A stretch of DNA of 12,449 bases from 2-01-FULL-39-33 sp964361645 (lineage in GTDB: Bacteria > Patescibacteriota > Patescibacteriia > 2-01-FULL-39-33), in the NCBI GenBank assembly GCA_964361645.1, contig CAYIBK010000028.1:1-12449 (forward strand). Direction: 5' to 3'. The position numbers and the translations under genes were made by a program. Position 1 is the stretch's first letter; the number at the start of each line of letters is the position of its first letter. Below are positions 1-5,814 of this stretch, one piece after another. The notes beneath the pieces were generated by a model. The model saw only the letters and a program-made list of their open reading frames with translations, did not search any database and had not been told where the DNA came from.

Positions 1-389
1 CCCATATCCAATATAATAATCTCTCCGCGATATTCAAAAATGGTCATATTTCTGCCCACCTCTTCACAACCGCCAATAGGTATTATTTTCAAAACATCTT
101 CATTTGTTCTTGATGGCTGTAGTGTCACTTGATGAGGCTTATTTTGATAAGCCTGTTTGTGGTAATTAGCCTTATTACTGGTTTGATTAACATTGCCTAG
201 TAGCTTATCGCTGTATTCCCTAGGCGGGGTTTTGGGGATATTTTTAGTTATGGCATGCTGGCTAGAAATACCCGATGTCTGTTGACCAGATGTTTTGGAA
301 ACTGCTGGCTTATAGTAGTTTCGATGTTTGCGTCTTATATTTTTACGATTTGCTCCAATATTCTGACGACTTTTTTCTTCATTACTCAT
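1..389 (-). CDS. rnj: Ribonuclease J, N-terminal part (runs off the left edge)
   Basis: RNase J is a metallo-beta-lactamase/beta-CASP ribonuclease that degrades and processes RNA in the cytoplasm. The 129 codons visible from ATG at 389 end in LKIIPIGGCEEVGRNM followed by TIFEYRGEIIILDM (residues about 100-129), which matches the first beta strands of RNase J (consensus GGLGEVGKNM and an acidic strand end). The metal-binding HxHxDH motif lies beyond the window. Residues 1-99 are a basic, Gln/Asn/Lys/Ser-rich, probably disordered extension; Bacillus RNase J starts only a few residues before the domain. There is no Shine-Dalgarno before the ATG. It follows tRNA-Leu on the same strand with 120 bases between. 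The family is secure; which paralogue is unknown. Confidence 0.9.
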   Translation of the reverse strand, partial: MSNEEKSRQNIGANRKNIRRKHRNYYKPAVSKTSGQQTSGISSQHAITKNIPKTPPREYSDKLLGNVNQTSNKANYHKQAYQNKPHQVTLQPSRTNEDVLKIIPIGGCEEVGRNMTIFEYRGEIIILDM

Positions 390-407
390 TTTATTTAATT
401 GTTAATA

Positions 408-472
408 TCAGCTTAAAAAGCTGACCCTTTGCAGGAATTTTTAATTAGTTTTATCAACTAAGTTTAAGTTGA
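408..472 (-). promoter_or_regulatory. Hairpin-rich leader of RNase J
   Basis: The spacer between tRNA-Leu and RNase J contains a perfect 7-bp hairpin (TCAGCTT, 3-base loop, AAGCTGA, 408-424). It also has two overlapping hairpins that cannot form together: TTAGTT with AACTAA (445-461) and TCAACT with AGTTGA (454-472). No clear promoter or U-run terminator is seen. A role in control of RNase J is inference only. Confidence 0.3.
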
Positions 473-509
473 TGTCTCGAATTTAATAGAAAAATTTTCC
501 TATTTATTG

Positions 510-593
510 TGCCGAAAGAGGGATTTGAACCCTCACGGATTTTAATCCACAGCATCCTGAATGCTGCGTGTATGCCAATTCCACCATTTCGGC
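510..593 (-). tRNA. tRNA-Leu, anticodon CAG
   Basis: On the minus strand an 84-base cloverleaf can be drawn. The acceptor stem is GCCGAAA with TTTCGGC and discriminator A. The D arm begins GTGGAATTGGCA. The anticodon stem CAGCA/TGCTG holds loop TTCAGGA (anticodon CAG at 557-559). A long variable arm (around TGGATTAAAATCCG) marks a class II tRNA, and the T arm is GAGGG-TTCAAAT-CCCTC. The class II arm, A discriminator and CAG anticodon all indicate leucine. The 3' CCA is not encoded. No convincing promoter lies directly upstream, so it may be transcribed with the preceding secG and solute-binding-protein genes and cut out. Confidence 0.96.
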
Positions 594-602
594 TTATGAT
601 AT

Positions 603-617
603 TTAGTGGGGCACTAA
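603..617. repeat. Small hairpin upstream of tRNA-Leu
   Basis: TTAGTG and CACTAA form a perfect 6-bp stem around a 3-base GGG/CCC loop, between the tRNA and the solute-binding-protein gene. It has no U-run on either strand, so I do not call a terminator; it could mark an RNA processing site. Confidence 0.35.
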
Positions 618-662
618 GCTTTTGAGGGATTATTGAGCGGATCTACCTTCTTCCCTGTCTGC

Positions 663-683
663 CCTGCCTACCGGCAGGCAGGT
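663..683. repeat. Dispersed GC-rich palindrome, copy 1
   Basis: Read on the minus strand this contains ACCTGCCTGCCGGTAGG, a near-palindrome folding through CCTGCC/GGCAGG. A second copy, differing at one base over 21, lies at 6852-6872 at the end of porD. This copy is just after the stop codon of the solute-binding-protein gene. Its GC content stands out against the AT-rich surroundings. Such short mobile palindromes are common in parcubacterial genomes (recollection, not tested). Confidence 0.75.
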
Positions 684-698
684 AGACAACGCGCTTCA

Positions 699-2528
699 TT
701 ACTTCCAAACACGTTTTGTTTTTACAAACCACTCAAAGAGATTAGAAAAGCGATCAGCTGGTACCGCTATACTATAGAGATTAAATCCTTTTATAATCTT
801 ATCCTGAGGATAGGTATAGGTAGCATTAAAAAGAGAGATGGCTGGTAGCTCCTCAGCTATAATCCTTTGGAATTCTAAATATTTATTTTTTCTTTCCTCC
901 CAATTATTACTTTTTCTAGCATCTTCCAGTAATTTATCAACATTCTTATCGGTAAAAATAGCCAAGTTTAATCCTGGATATTCGTTTTGCGAAGAGTGCC
1001 AAAAAGGAAAAGGATCAGGATCGGTGCCTAAATTTTCGGAAAACAGCAAAGATTCGTAATTACGCGTTTTAATAATCTCTTGCAATATCTTTGATTTATC
1101 AATAATATCAAAATTAACGCTAAAACCAACTTGTTCTAAAGATGCCTTGATAAATTCAGCTGTCTTAATGTTAACTGGTTGATCCACGGTGGTCAATTTT
1201 AATTGCAAATACCAATCTTTTTTTTGTCGCATTTGCGTAGTAATACCGTCTTCAGTGGTGGTGGAAGTCATTTGCCAGCCGTTTTTTTCTAAAAGCGCCA
1301 CAGCTGCTTGTGGATCATAATCATACTTTTTAATATCGGGATTAATAATTATCCCCGGTAAACTTGGGGCGTTGGCAATGCGTCCCTCGCTATTGAAGAT
1401 ATCTTTAACTATGGTTTTTTTATCTACAGCCAAAGCAATAACTTGCCTAATATAATCAGCCTTTAAAAGTTCATTGTTATTCTGATTAAAAAATAAGGCA
1501 GTGTATTGAGGCTGATCTAAATTATGATAATTTAAATTTTTATATTTTTCTAAATCAATAGCCAATTCTTTAGGCAAATAAGCTATGCCCTGGACATCTT
1601 TGCTTTTTAGAGCATCAACAGCTGAATTAAAATCACCAAATAATTTAAAAATAATTTTATCCAAATAAGGCTTTGGGCTGTAATAACTATTGTTCTTTAT
1701 TAAAGTATAAGATTTAATAACACCAACTCTATCTTTGCTAAACTTATCAAATTTCCAAGCGCCAGTTCCTATTGGAGCTCTGTTAAGCTCAGTTAAAGTA
1801 GCGTTAGCCGGTGAGATAGCATACCACAAATGTTCGGGCAAAATGCCAAAAGTAAGTAAGCTGATAAAAGGTGCAAATGGTTCTTTTAAAATAAATCTAA
1901 TGGTATTGTCATCAATTTTTTCAGCCGTTATGCCTATGAAACTTCTATAAAGAGGGCTATTGAATTCTGGGTCTTGAATAGAAGCTATGGTAAAAACGAC
2001 ATCATTAGCATCAAATTTTTCACCATCGTGCCAAAAAATATCTTTCTTTAAATAAAAAGTATAAGTCAGCTGATCTTCTGATATTTCATAACTTTCCGCT
2101 AAATCAGGAACTAATTGCCGATTTTTATCATATTTTAATAGGCCAGAAAAAATTAAACGAGTTAAATCTTTATCAACATCAGTTTGGGCTAAAATCGGAT
2201 TTACAAACCTAGGCGAACCAATTAAGCCCTCAATATATTCACCGCCCGATTTCGGAACCGACACAGTGGCTAAAAAATAGCCGTTAACCAAAACAACAAT
2301 TAAAGCCACAAATATAACAAGAGATAAAACGCTTATTTGTTGGCGTTCTTTTTTATTTAAGACTTTCGGCAAATAGCGCAATTGCCTTAGGGTAGGAAAT
2401 TTTGACTTGTTCAAAACATACACCAATTGTTTATCTAAATGGTGTTGCTTTTGGAATTTCCTTAAGCTTTTTTTCTGATGAGAAAAATAGTCGGTGACTT
2501 TTTTCCCCCAAGAGGATAATGGTTCCAC
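699..2528 (-). CDS. Membrane-anchored family 5 (oligopeptide-type) solute-binding protein
   Basis: This 609-aa protein belongs to the SBP_bac_5 family (OppA/DppA type), which captures peptides or similar solutes outside the membrane for an ABC importer. The family signature appears at about residues 95-180: GGEYIEGLIGSPRFVNP, then LVPDLAESYEIS, LTYTFYLKKDIFWHDG and DANDVVFT. Instead of a lipobox there is a basic, cytoplasmic-looking tail of about 65 residues, then one membrane helix (about 66-88), so the binding domain is probably tethered outside as a signal-anchored protein. The start is GTG at 2528, 18 bases after secG, without a Shine-Dalgarno; no nearby ATG is better. No permease or ATPase gene is adjacent, so substrate and partner are unknown. 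Confidence 0.88.
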   Translation of the reverse strand: MEPLSSWGKKVTDYFSHQKKSLRKFQKQHHLDKQLVYVLNKSKFPTLRQLRYLPKVLNKKERQQISVLSLVIFVALIVVLVNGYFLATVSVPKSGGEYIEGLIGSPRFVNPILAQTDVDKDLTRLIFSGLLKYDKNRQLVPDLAESYEISEDQLTYTFYLKKDIFWHDGEKFDANDVVFTIASIQDPEFNSPLYRSFIGITAEKIDDNTIRFILKEPFAPFISLLTFGILPEHLWYAISPANATLTELNRAPIGTGAWKFDKFSKDRVGVIKSYTLIKNNSYYSPKPYLDKIIFKLFGDFNSAVDALKSKDVQGIAYLPKELAIDLEKYKNLNYHNLDQPQYTALFFNQNNNELLKADYIRQVIALAVDKKTIVKDIFNSEGRIANAPSLPGIIINPDIKKYDYDPQAAVALLEKNGWQMTSTTTEDGITTQMRQKKDWYLQLKLTTVDQPVNIKTAEFIKASLEQVGFSVNFDIIDKSKILQEIIKTRNYESLLFSENLGTDPDPFPFWHSSQNEYPGLNLAIFTDKNVDKLLEDARKSNNWEERKNKYLEFQRIIAEELPAISLFNATYTYPQDKIIKGFNLYSIAVPADRFSNLFEWFVKTKRVWK

Positions 2529-2546
2529 TGTAACTTAATCGGTATT

Positions 2547-2756
2547 TTAAAATAAAATATTTACAAAAGCGGTAACAAAAAATATTACAGCCAGTATAAT
2601 AGTCAATTGAAATAAAACTTTTTCCGCGCTTCTTCTGGTGCGGTAAACATTGCCTTCACCGCCGAAAGCGGCACCAAGGCCAGTGCCCCTATTTTGTAAA
2701 ACAATCACAATTATCAAGGCCACCGCCGAAATGATCTGAACAATATCTATTATCAT
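2547..2756 (-). CDS. secG: SecG, preprotein translocase subunit
   Basis: SecG is a small subunit of the SecYEG channel that assists SecA-driven protein export. The 69-aa product has the expected plan: a first membrane helix (about 3-20), the conserved cytoplasmic loop with VLQNRGTGLGAAFGG (about 18-34) and a second helix (about 47-68). Length and loop are typical. It starts at ATG 2756 without a Shine-Dalgarno and is followed after 18 bases by the solute-binding-protein gene, suggesting cotranscription. A promoter and a leader hairpin lie upstream. Confidence 0.95.
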   Translation of the reverse strand: MIIDIVQIISAVALIIVIVLQNRGTGLGAAFGGEGNVYRTRRSAEKVLFQLTIILAVIFFVTAFVNILF

Positions 2757-2784
2757 AATTAGTAGCTTAATTTAAATATTAAAG

Positions 2785-2806
2785 AGCGTTTTCCTCCCAA
2801 AACGCT
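2785..2806 (-). promoter_or_regulatory. secG leader hairpin with GGGAGG loop
   Basis: AGCGTTTT and AAAACGCT form a perfect 8-bp stem, and on the secG-sense strand the loop reads GGGAGG, a Shine-Dalgarno-like purine run. It lies about 29 bases before the secG ATG, in the transcript from the promoter at 2834-2862. It could hold a binding site for a protein or the ribosome. It is not followed by a U-run, so it is not a classical terminator. Confidence 0.5.
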
Positions 2807-2833
2807 AAATGTAGATTATCCCTTATCATTAAT

Positions 2834-2862
2834 ATGATATCACACTTTAGCTATAAAGTCAA
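2834..2862 (-). promoter_or_regulatory. Promoter of secG
   Basis: On the minus strand TTGACT (2862-2857) is followed after exactly 17 bases by TATCAT (2839-2834), with TGA directly before it as an extended -10. Transcription would start near 2827, about 70 bases before the secG ATG. Confidence 0.75.
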
Positions 2863-2905
2863 TTACTGAGATCCCAAGTTCAATGATCAAGTGCAACACT
2901 TCGTG

Positions 2906-2911
2906 TATAAT
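2906..2911 (+). promoter_or_regulatory. Possible -10 box in the gene-poor gap
   Basis: A perfect TATAAT lies in the 335-base stretch between secG and the next gene (2757-3091), but no good -35 is seen 16-18 bases upstream. A transcript from here would run about 160 bases to the hairpin at 3055-3079. GTATTTC (2913-2919) and GAAATAC (2936-2942) are complementary within it. Apart from the secG promoter and leader, the small ORF at 2946 and the terminator, nothing else is recognised in this stretch. Confidence 0.3.
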
Positions 2912-2945
2912 AGTATTTCAATCATTAAACACGACGAAATACACT

Positions 2946-3014
2946 ATGTTCCGCATAGGCTTTGCTTTACTACTGGTGTTTGGACTAATTCAAGAATACT
3001 GTGCTAATAATTAA
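2946..3014 (+). CDS. Possible 22-aa hydrophobic peptide
   Basis: An ATG-started frame of 22 codons ends in TAA and lies downstream of a TATAAT box and upstream of a hairpin. The peptide begins MFRIGFALLLVFGLIQ and ends EYCANN, so it would be one short hydrophobic helix with a single Cys near its end. There is no Shine-Dalgarno. An ORF this short can arise by chance; it could instead be part of a small RNA or a remnant. No family is recognised. Confidence 0.2.
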   Translation: MFRIGFALLLVFGLIQEYCANN

Positions 3015-3049
3015 CTTTTAATGAAAAGCTATGCGAGTTTCATGATATT

Positions 3050-3079
3050 TAAAAAGCCACAAAGGTTTACCTTGTGGCT
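3050..3079 (-). terminator. Bidirectional rho-independent terminator
   Basis: AGCCACAAAGG and CCTTGTGGCT (3055-3079) form a strong stem with one bulged A. On the minus strand it is followed by a T run (3054-3050), ending the unknown gene whose stop is at 3094-3092. On the plus strand the following bases are only moderately T-rich, so plus-strand termination would be weaker. Confidence 0.8.
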
Positions 3080-3091
3080 CTATTATTTGTT

Positions 3092-3790
3092 TCAGATGTG
3101 AAAATTTGCCAATTTTGTAATAAAAGCTTCTTCTACAAATGGTCCGGCCCCGCCGTATTGCTGAGAAAGCATTTCAGATCTCACATATAGAATCTGGTTG
3201 TAACGGAACAAGAGAAGTTTGAGACTATACTGGATACTCCCATTAAGACATATTATGTCCTCAACAAGACCCTCTCCGATTATTTCCATGTTGCATAATG
3301 TTCCCTTTATGCACAATGGCTTAAGATCTTTTGGTAGCCGCTTGCATTCTCGCACGACTGCAATATTCCCTTTTATTGGCACAATAGGAACAATACTAAT
3401 TTCAGTATCAATAGTTCCTTGCCACACAGAGGGCTTTCTGCGCGCGTGCATATATTTCCACTCTTCATTGGGATTGTGATATCTAATAGTCTCATCATCT
3501 AAGAGTATTAACGCAAAGATTTGCTCGCTACCTGGTATCTTAAAAAATGAGGTGCCGATTTGATGCAACCTAATGCCATCGTGGATGTATTCCCTGTGTT
3601 CAATTATCTCGGCCTCACCCAAAGAAAAAACACCAGATAATACAACCTTTCTTTCTTTTCTTAGTTCTGTTAAATATTTTTTTACTCCTGATATTAGAGA
3701 ATTTTTCTTTTCATAGTATGGCCTGGTAGCTAAACTGCCGTCGTATGCCAATATATTTAAGGTACTGCTAGGTGCGCTATTTTTTTTCAC
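3092..3790 (-). CDS. Unrecognised 232-aa protein, divergent from a TrmB regulator
   Basis: I do not recognise a family. I place the start at GTG 3790 because AAAGGAG lies 8 bases before it and a promoter ends upstream. The frame stays open to a TTG at 3877, but that codon is part of the -35 box. The product starts MKKNSAPSSTLNILAYDG. It has no signal peptide or membrane helix, and has a charged segment around KKYLTELRKERKVV and a beta-rich second half. Its C-terminal part contains a Gly-rich QQYGGAGP. Codon use is less AT-biased than in the core genes. The divergent arrangement and operator-like palindromes suggest control by the neighbouring regulator (inference). It ends at a good terminator. 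Confidence 0.7.
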   Translation of the reverse strand: MKKNSAPSSTLNILAYDGSLATRPYYEKKNSLISGVKKYLTELRKERKVVLSGVFSLGEAEIIEHREYIHDGIRLHQIGTSFFKIPGSEQIFALILLDDETIRYHNPNEEWKYMHARRKPSVWQGTIDTEISIVPIVPIKGNIAVVRECKRLPKDLKPLCIKGTLCNMEIIGEGLVEDIICLNGSIQYSLKLLLFRYNQILYVRSEMLSQQYGGAGPFVEEAFITKLANFHI

Positions 3791-3798
3791 GAAACAAT

Positions 3799-3805
3799 CT
3801 CCTTT
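3799..3805 (-). promoter_or_regulatory. Shine-Dalgarno that fixes the start of the unknown gene
   Basis: AAAGGAG on the minus strand, 8 bases before GTG 3790. Core genes in this window have no such site, so it is good evidence for this start over the upstream TTG. Confidence 0.8.
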
Positions 3806-3845
3806 GATGTTATTTTCAACAAAGCCCCATGCTCTGTTGTTAATA

Positions 3846-3856
3846 GATAGTCTATC
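3846..3856. promoter_or_regulatory. Operator-like palindrome over the -10 box
   Basis: GATAG-N-CTATC is a perfect inverted repeat that contains the -10 hexamer (TAGACT, minus strand) of the unknown gene. A regulator bound here would block polymerase. That the TrmB protein binds it is inference. Confidence 0.5.
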
Positions 3857-3877
3857 ATATCCTTGACAATTTGTCAA
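3849..3877 (-). promoter_or_regulatory. Promoter of the unknown 232-aa gene
   Basis: On the minus strand TTGACA (3877-3872), a 17-base spacer and TAGACT (3854-3849) with TGA directly before it form an extended -10 promoter. Transcription would start near 3842, giving a leader of about 50 bases with a Shine-Dalgarno. Confidence 0.65.
3863..3877. promoter_or_regulatory. Operator-like palindrome over the -35 box
   Basis: TTGACAA-T-TTGTCAA is a perfect 7-bp inverted repeat whose right half is the -35 region of the minus-strand promoter. It pairs with the second palindrome over the -10 box, a layout expected for a repressor target. Confidence 0.55.
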
Positions 3878-3905
3878 TATAAATTAGAAAAAATTACATA
3901 ATATA

Positions 3906-3971
3906 TTGATTACACCCTTATTTTATATGGATAAATATATGTTGATTATATATTGACAACAATCTTGATTA
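3906..3971 (+). promoter_or_regulatory. TTGATTA direct repeats upstream of the regulator gene
   Basis: TTGATTA occurs at 3906, 3942 and 3965, with the related TTGACAA at 3953 (the -35 box). The last three are spaced 11-12 bases apart, about one helical turn, so they could be half-sites for autoregulation. In AT-rich DNA chance is a real alternative. Confidence 0.3.
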
Positions 3972-3981
3972 GCGGTATAAT
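3953..3981 (+). promoter_or_regulatory. Consensus promoter giving a leaderless regulator mRNA
   Basis: TTGACA (3953-3958), 17 bases, TATAAT (3976-3981): a perfect sigma70-type promoter. The usual start, 7 bases after the -10, falls at 3988, the A of the ATG, so the mRNA should have no 5' leader. Confidence 0.85.
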
Positions 3982-3987
3982 TGATTT

Positions 3988-4752
3988 ATGATAGAACAAA
4001 AATTACAAGAGATAGGCCTGTCCGAAAAAGAGGTTGCCGTCTACCTTTGTGTGCTTCAATATCAAAAAATAGCTCCGGCGCGGGTAGCCAGCATCACTTC
4101 CATTCACCGTCCAACAGTATATAGTGTGGCCAAAGAGCTGATCAAAAAAGGTTTAATAACTGAGGATGAAACAGGAACCGTAAAATACCTCATAGCATTA
4201 AAAGAGGACGCACTGGATAATCTGATAAAAAATCAGGAGGATAAAACTGCTAATATGAAAAAGAAATTTCCTGATATAGTGGCCGAACTCAAACAACTTC
4301 CTAAACAAGGAACATACTCAATCCCCAAAATTCATTTTATAGAAGAATCTAAATTAAAAAGATTTCTAATAACTCAATCCACTGTCTGGGCTGAAAGCGG
4401 GGCCATAGTCGATAACACATGGTGGGGATTTCAAGACCACACCCTGATTGAGAATTATGAAGATTGGGCGGATCATTTTTGGACCAATTTCCCAACAGAA
4501 ACAAAACTTCATTTACTGACCAATAAAAAACCGGTTGAAACAAAAATCATGAGTAAAAAAGCATATGCAACACAGAGACAGATTAAATATTGGGCTGGCG
4601 GATCAGAATTTACCGCCACTCAAGTAGTCATCGGCGATTATATTCTAATGATAATAACAAGAGAACATCCTCATTACTTAATAGAGATTTACGACAAGAC
4701 TATGGCACAAAATATTCGGAATTTGTTTAAGTCGCTCTGGAATTTAATCTAA
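3988..4752 (+). CDS. TrmB-family transcriptional regulator
   Basis: This 254-aa DNA-binding protein has a winged helix at its N-terminus (residues 1-75). It opens LQEIGLSEKEVAVYLCVL, has a recognition-helix region IHRPTVYSVAKELIKKGLI (about 39-57) and a wing ending about residue 70. A linker rich in charged residues (about 73-103) could be a coiled coil for dimers. The C-terminal half (about 110-254) matches the general plan of the TrmB effector or PLD-like domain (FIEESKLKRF, then IGDYILMIITREHPHYLIEIYDK). Archaeal TrmB proteins bind sugars; bacterial members have varied effectors. It is divergent from the unknown gene and is the natural candidate to control it. There is no Shine-Dalgarno; translation is probably leaderless. 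Confidence 0.85.
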   Translation: MIEQKLQEIGLSEKEVAVYLCVLQYQKIAPARVASITSIHRPTVYSVAKELIKKGLITEDETGTVKYLIALKEDALDNLIKNQEDKTANMKKKFPDIVAELKQLPKQGTYSIPKIHFIEESKLKRFLITQSTVWAESGAIVDNTWWGFQDHTLIENYEDWADHFWTNFPTETKLHLLTNKKPVETKIMSKKAYATQRQIKYWAGGSEFTATQVVIGDYILMIITREHPHYLIEIYDKTMAQNIRNLFKSLWNLI

Positions 4753-4883
4753 TCGATTTAATTGCCAATTCTATTATCACCAAAATAAAAAAGTATTTTT
4801 CGATGATAACCGGCCAACGCATTGTGGGGATTTTTTCGCCATAATAAACAAAGAAGTCAGATTACTTCAAATTTATTTGAATA

Positions 4884-4892
4884 TGTTATAAT
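4884..4892 (+). promoter_or_regulatory. Extended -10 promoter of the DsbA-like gene
   Basis: TGTTATAAT is a perfect TATAAT (4887-4892) with the TGN extension; the -35 region is poor. A start near 4899 leaves a leader of only about 5 bases before ATG 4904, so translation is near-leaderless. Confidence 0.65.
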
Positions 4893-4903
4893 TAATTCAC
4901 CTT

Positions 4904-5626
4904 ATGTTAATACCCATAAATAACCCGGGATACAGGATAAATTACCGCCCATCTAAAAAACTAATACTAGTGATTATTGTAATTGCAATTTTAGTGGTGG
5001 TGATAATTATTTTAATCTCTTTTTTAAATAATTCGGCCAAAAATAATACCAATCAACCGACAGACGTAATTAGTAATTTGCCCACTAACGATCCCAAAAG
5101 ACAACTAGCCGAAAAAAGAGACCGGCCACATTTTGGCAATACCAAGGCTAAATTAGTTATTGTAGAATTTTCCGATTTTCAATGTCCAGTCTGTCAGGCG
5201 GAGTTTCCTATTATTAGGGAAGTGATAAATAAATACCAGGATCAGATTTTTTTTATCTATCGACAATATCCCATAATCAACGAGGGCTCTCCTTTGGTAG
5301 CTGAGGCCTCTTTATGTGCTAATGAACAAGGTAAATTTTGGGCCATGCATGACAGATTATTTTTAAATGCTAGAAATGATTTTACTGAGAGTGATTTGCA
5401 AAATATTGCTCGGCAATCGGGCTTGAATATGGATCAATTTAATAACTGCTTGTCAGGGGAAAAATATAAGGATATAGTAACAGAAGACACTAAAGATGGT
5501 TTTACTTTGGGAGCGCCCGGCACACCAACTTTTTTTGTAAACGGCAATAGATTAAGCGGGCAAATTTCTAAAAATAATTGGGAAATTATAATCAACCAAT
5601 CATTAAAATTATTAAATAATCAATAG
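4904..5626 (+). CDS. Membrane-tethered DsbA-like thiol:disulfide oxidoreductase
   Basis: This 240-aa protein has a short N-terminal tail, one membrane helix (about 20-41), a polar linker, then a thioredoxin-fold DsbA domain (Thioredoxin_4/BdbD type). The active site is FSDFQCPVCQAEF with Cys 94 and Cys 97, and the cis-proline loop GAPGTPTFFVNG has Pro 208. Other Cys are at 138 and 182. Such proteins form or shuffle disulfides in exported proteins, so the domain should face outward. No DsbB or VKOR partner gene is in the window. No Shine-Dalgarno; an extended -10 lies just upstream. The stop TAG (5624-5626) falls at the left border of a MITE-like element. Confidence 0.9.
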   Translation: MLIPINNPGYRINYRPSKKLILVIIVIAILVVVIIILISFLNNSAKNNTNQPTDVISNLPTNDPKRQLAEKRDRPHFGNTKAKLVIVEFSDFQCPVCQAEFPIIREVINKYQDQIFFIYRQYPIINEGSPLVAEASLCANEQGKFWAMHDRLFLNARNDFTESDLQNIARQSGLNMDQFNNCLSGEKYKDIVTEDTKDGFTLGAPGTPTFFVNGNRLSGQISKNNWEIIINQSLKLLNNQ

Positions 5627-5802
5627 AGATGGTGATAAAACTATTTTATCTATAAATTTAGGATTTTTCCGGCGAGACGAGCCTAACCAGCAAAATGATT
5701 TAAAACATAGCAGAGCTATGGTGAAAATCATTTTGTGCCAGTTGGACGAAGTCGTAGCCGAAAAAGACAAATTTAGAGAAAATATAGTTTTATAACTATC
5801 TC
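5626..5802. mobile_element. MITE-like 177-bp inverted-repeat element
   Basis: The two ends match in inverted orientation at 17 of 19 bases: GAGATGGTGATAAAACTAT at the left and, on the other strand, GAGATAGTTATAAAACTAT at the right. The similarity continues imperfectly through the element, including AAAATGATTT in both arms, to an apex hairpin CATAGC-AGA-GCTATG (5706-5720). Both borders carry ATA (5623-5625, 5803-5805), a possible 3-bp target duplication. There is no ORF. It fills the space between the DsbA-like gene and porC. Alternatives are a structured RNA or a long attenuator-like leader. Confidence 0.65.
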
Positions 5803-5814
5803 ATAGTAATATAT

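Noticed and set aside
596..601. TATCAT (minus strand) as the -10 of tRNA-Leu
   Set aside because: It is only 2 bases from the mature 5' end, so transcription would start inside the tRNA.
633..848. Plus-strand ORF of 71 codons across the palindrome
   Set aside because: Its 3' two thirds is antisense to the solute-binding-protein gene and it has no recognisable product.
2872..2911. Possible insertion-sequence end (IS30-like) around the GATCAAGTGCAACA segment
   Set aside because: Only a vague resemblance from memory; no matching second end and no transposase remnant in the window.
3788..3877. TTG at 3877 as the start of the minus-strand unknown gene
   Set aside because: The TTG is part of the -35 TTGACA; GTG 3790 has a good Shine-Dalgarno and lies after the promoter.
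4795..4845. Possible terminator after the TrmB gene
   Set aside because: T runs are present but no stable stem precedes them.
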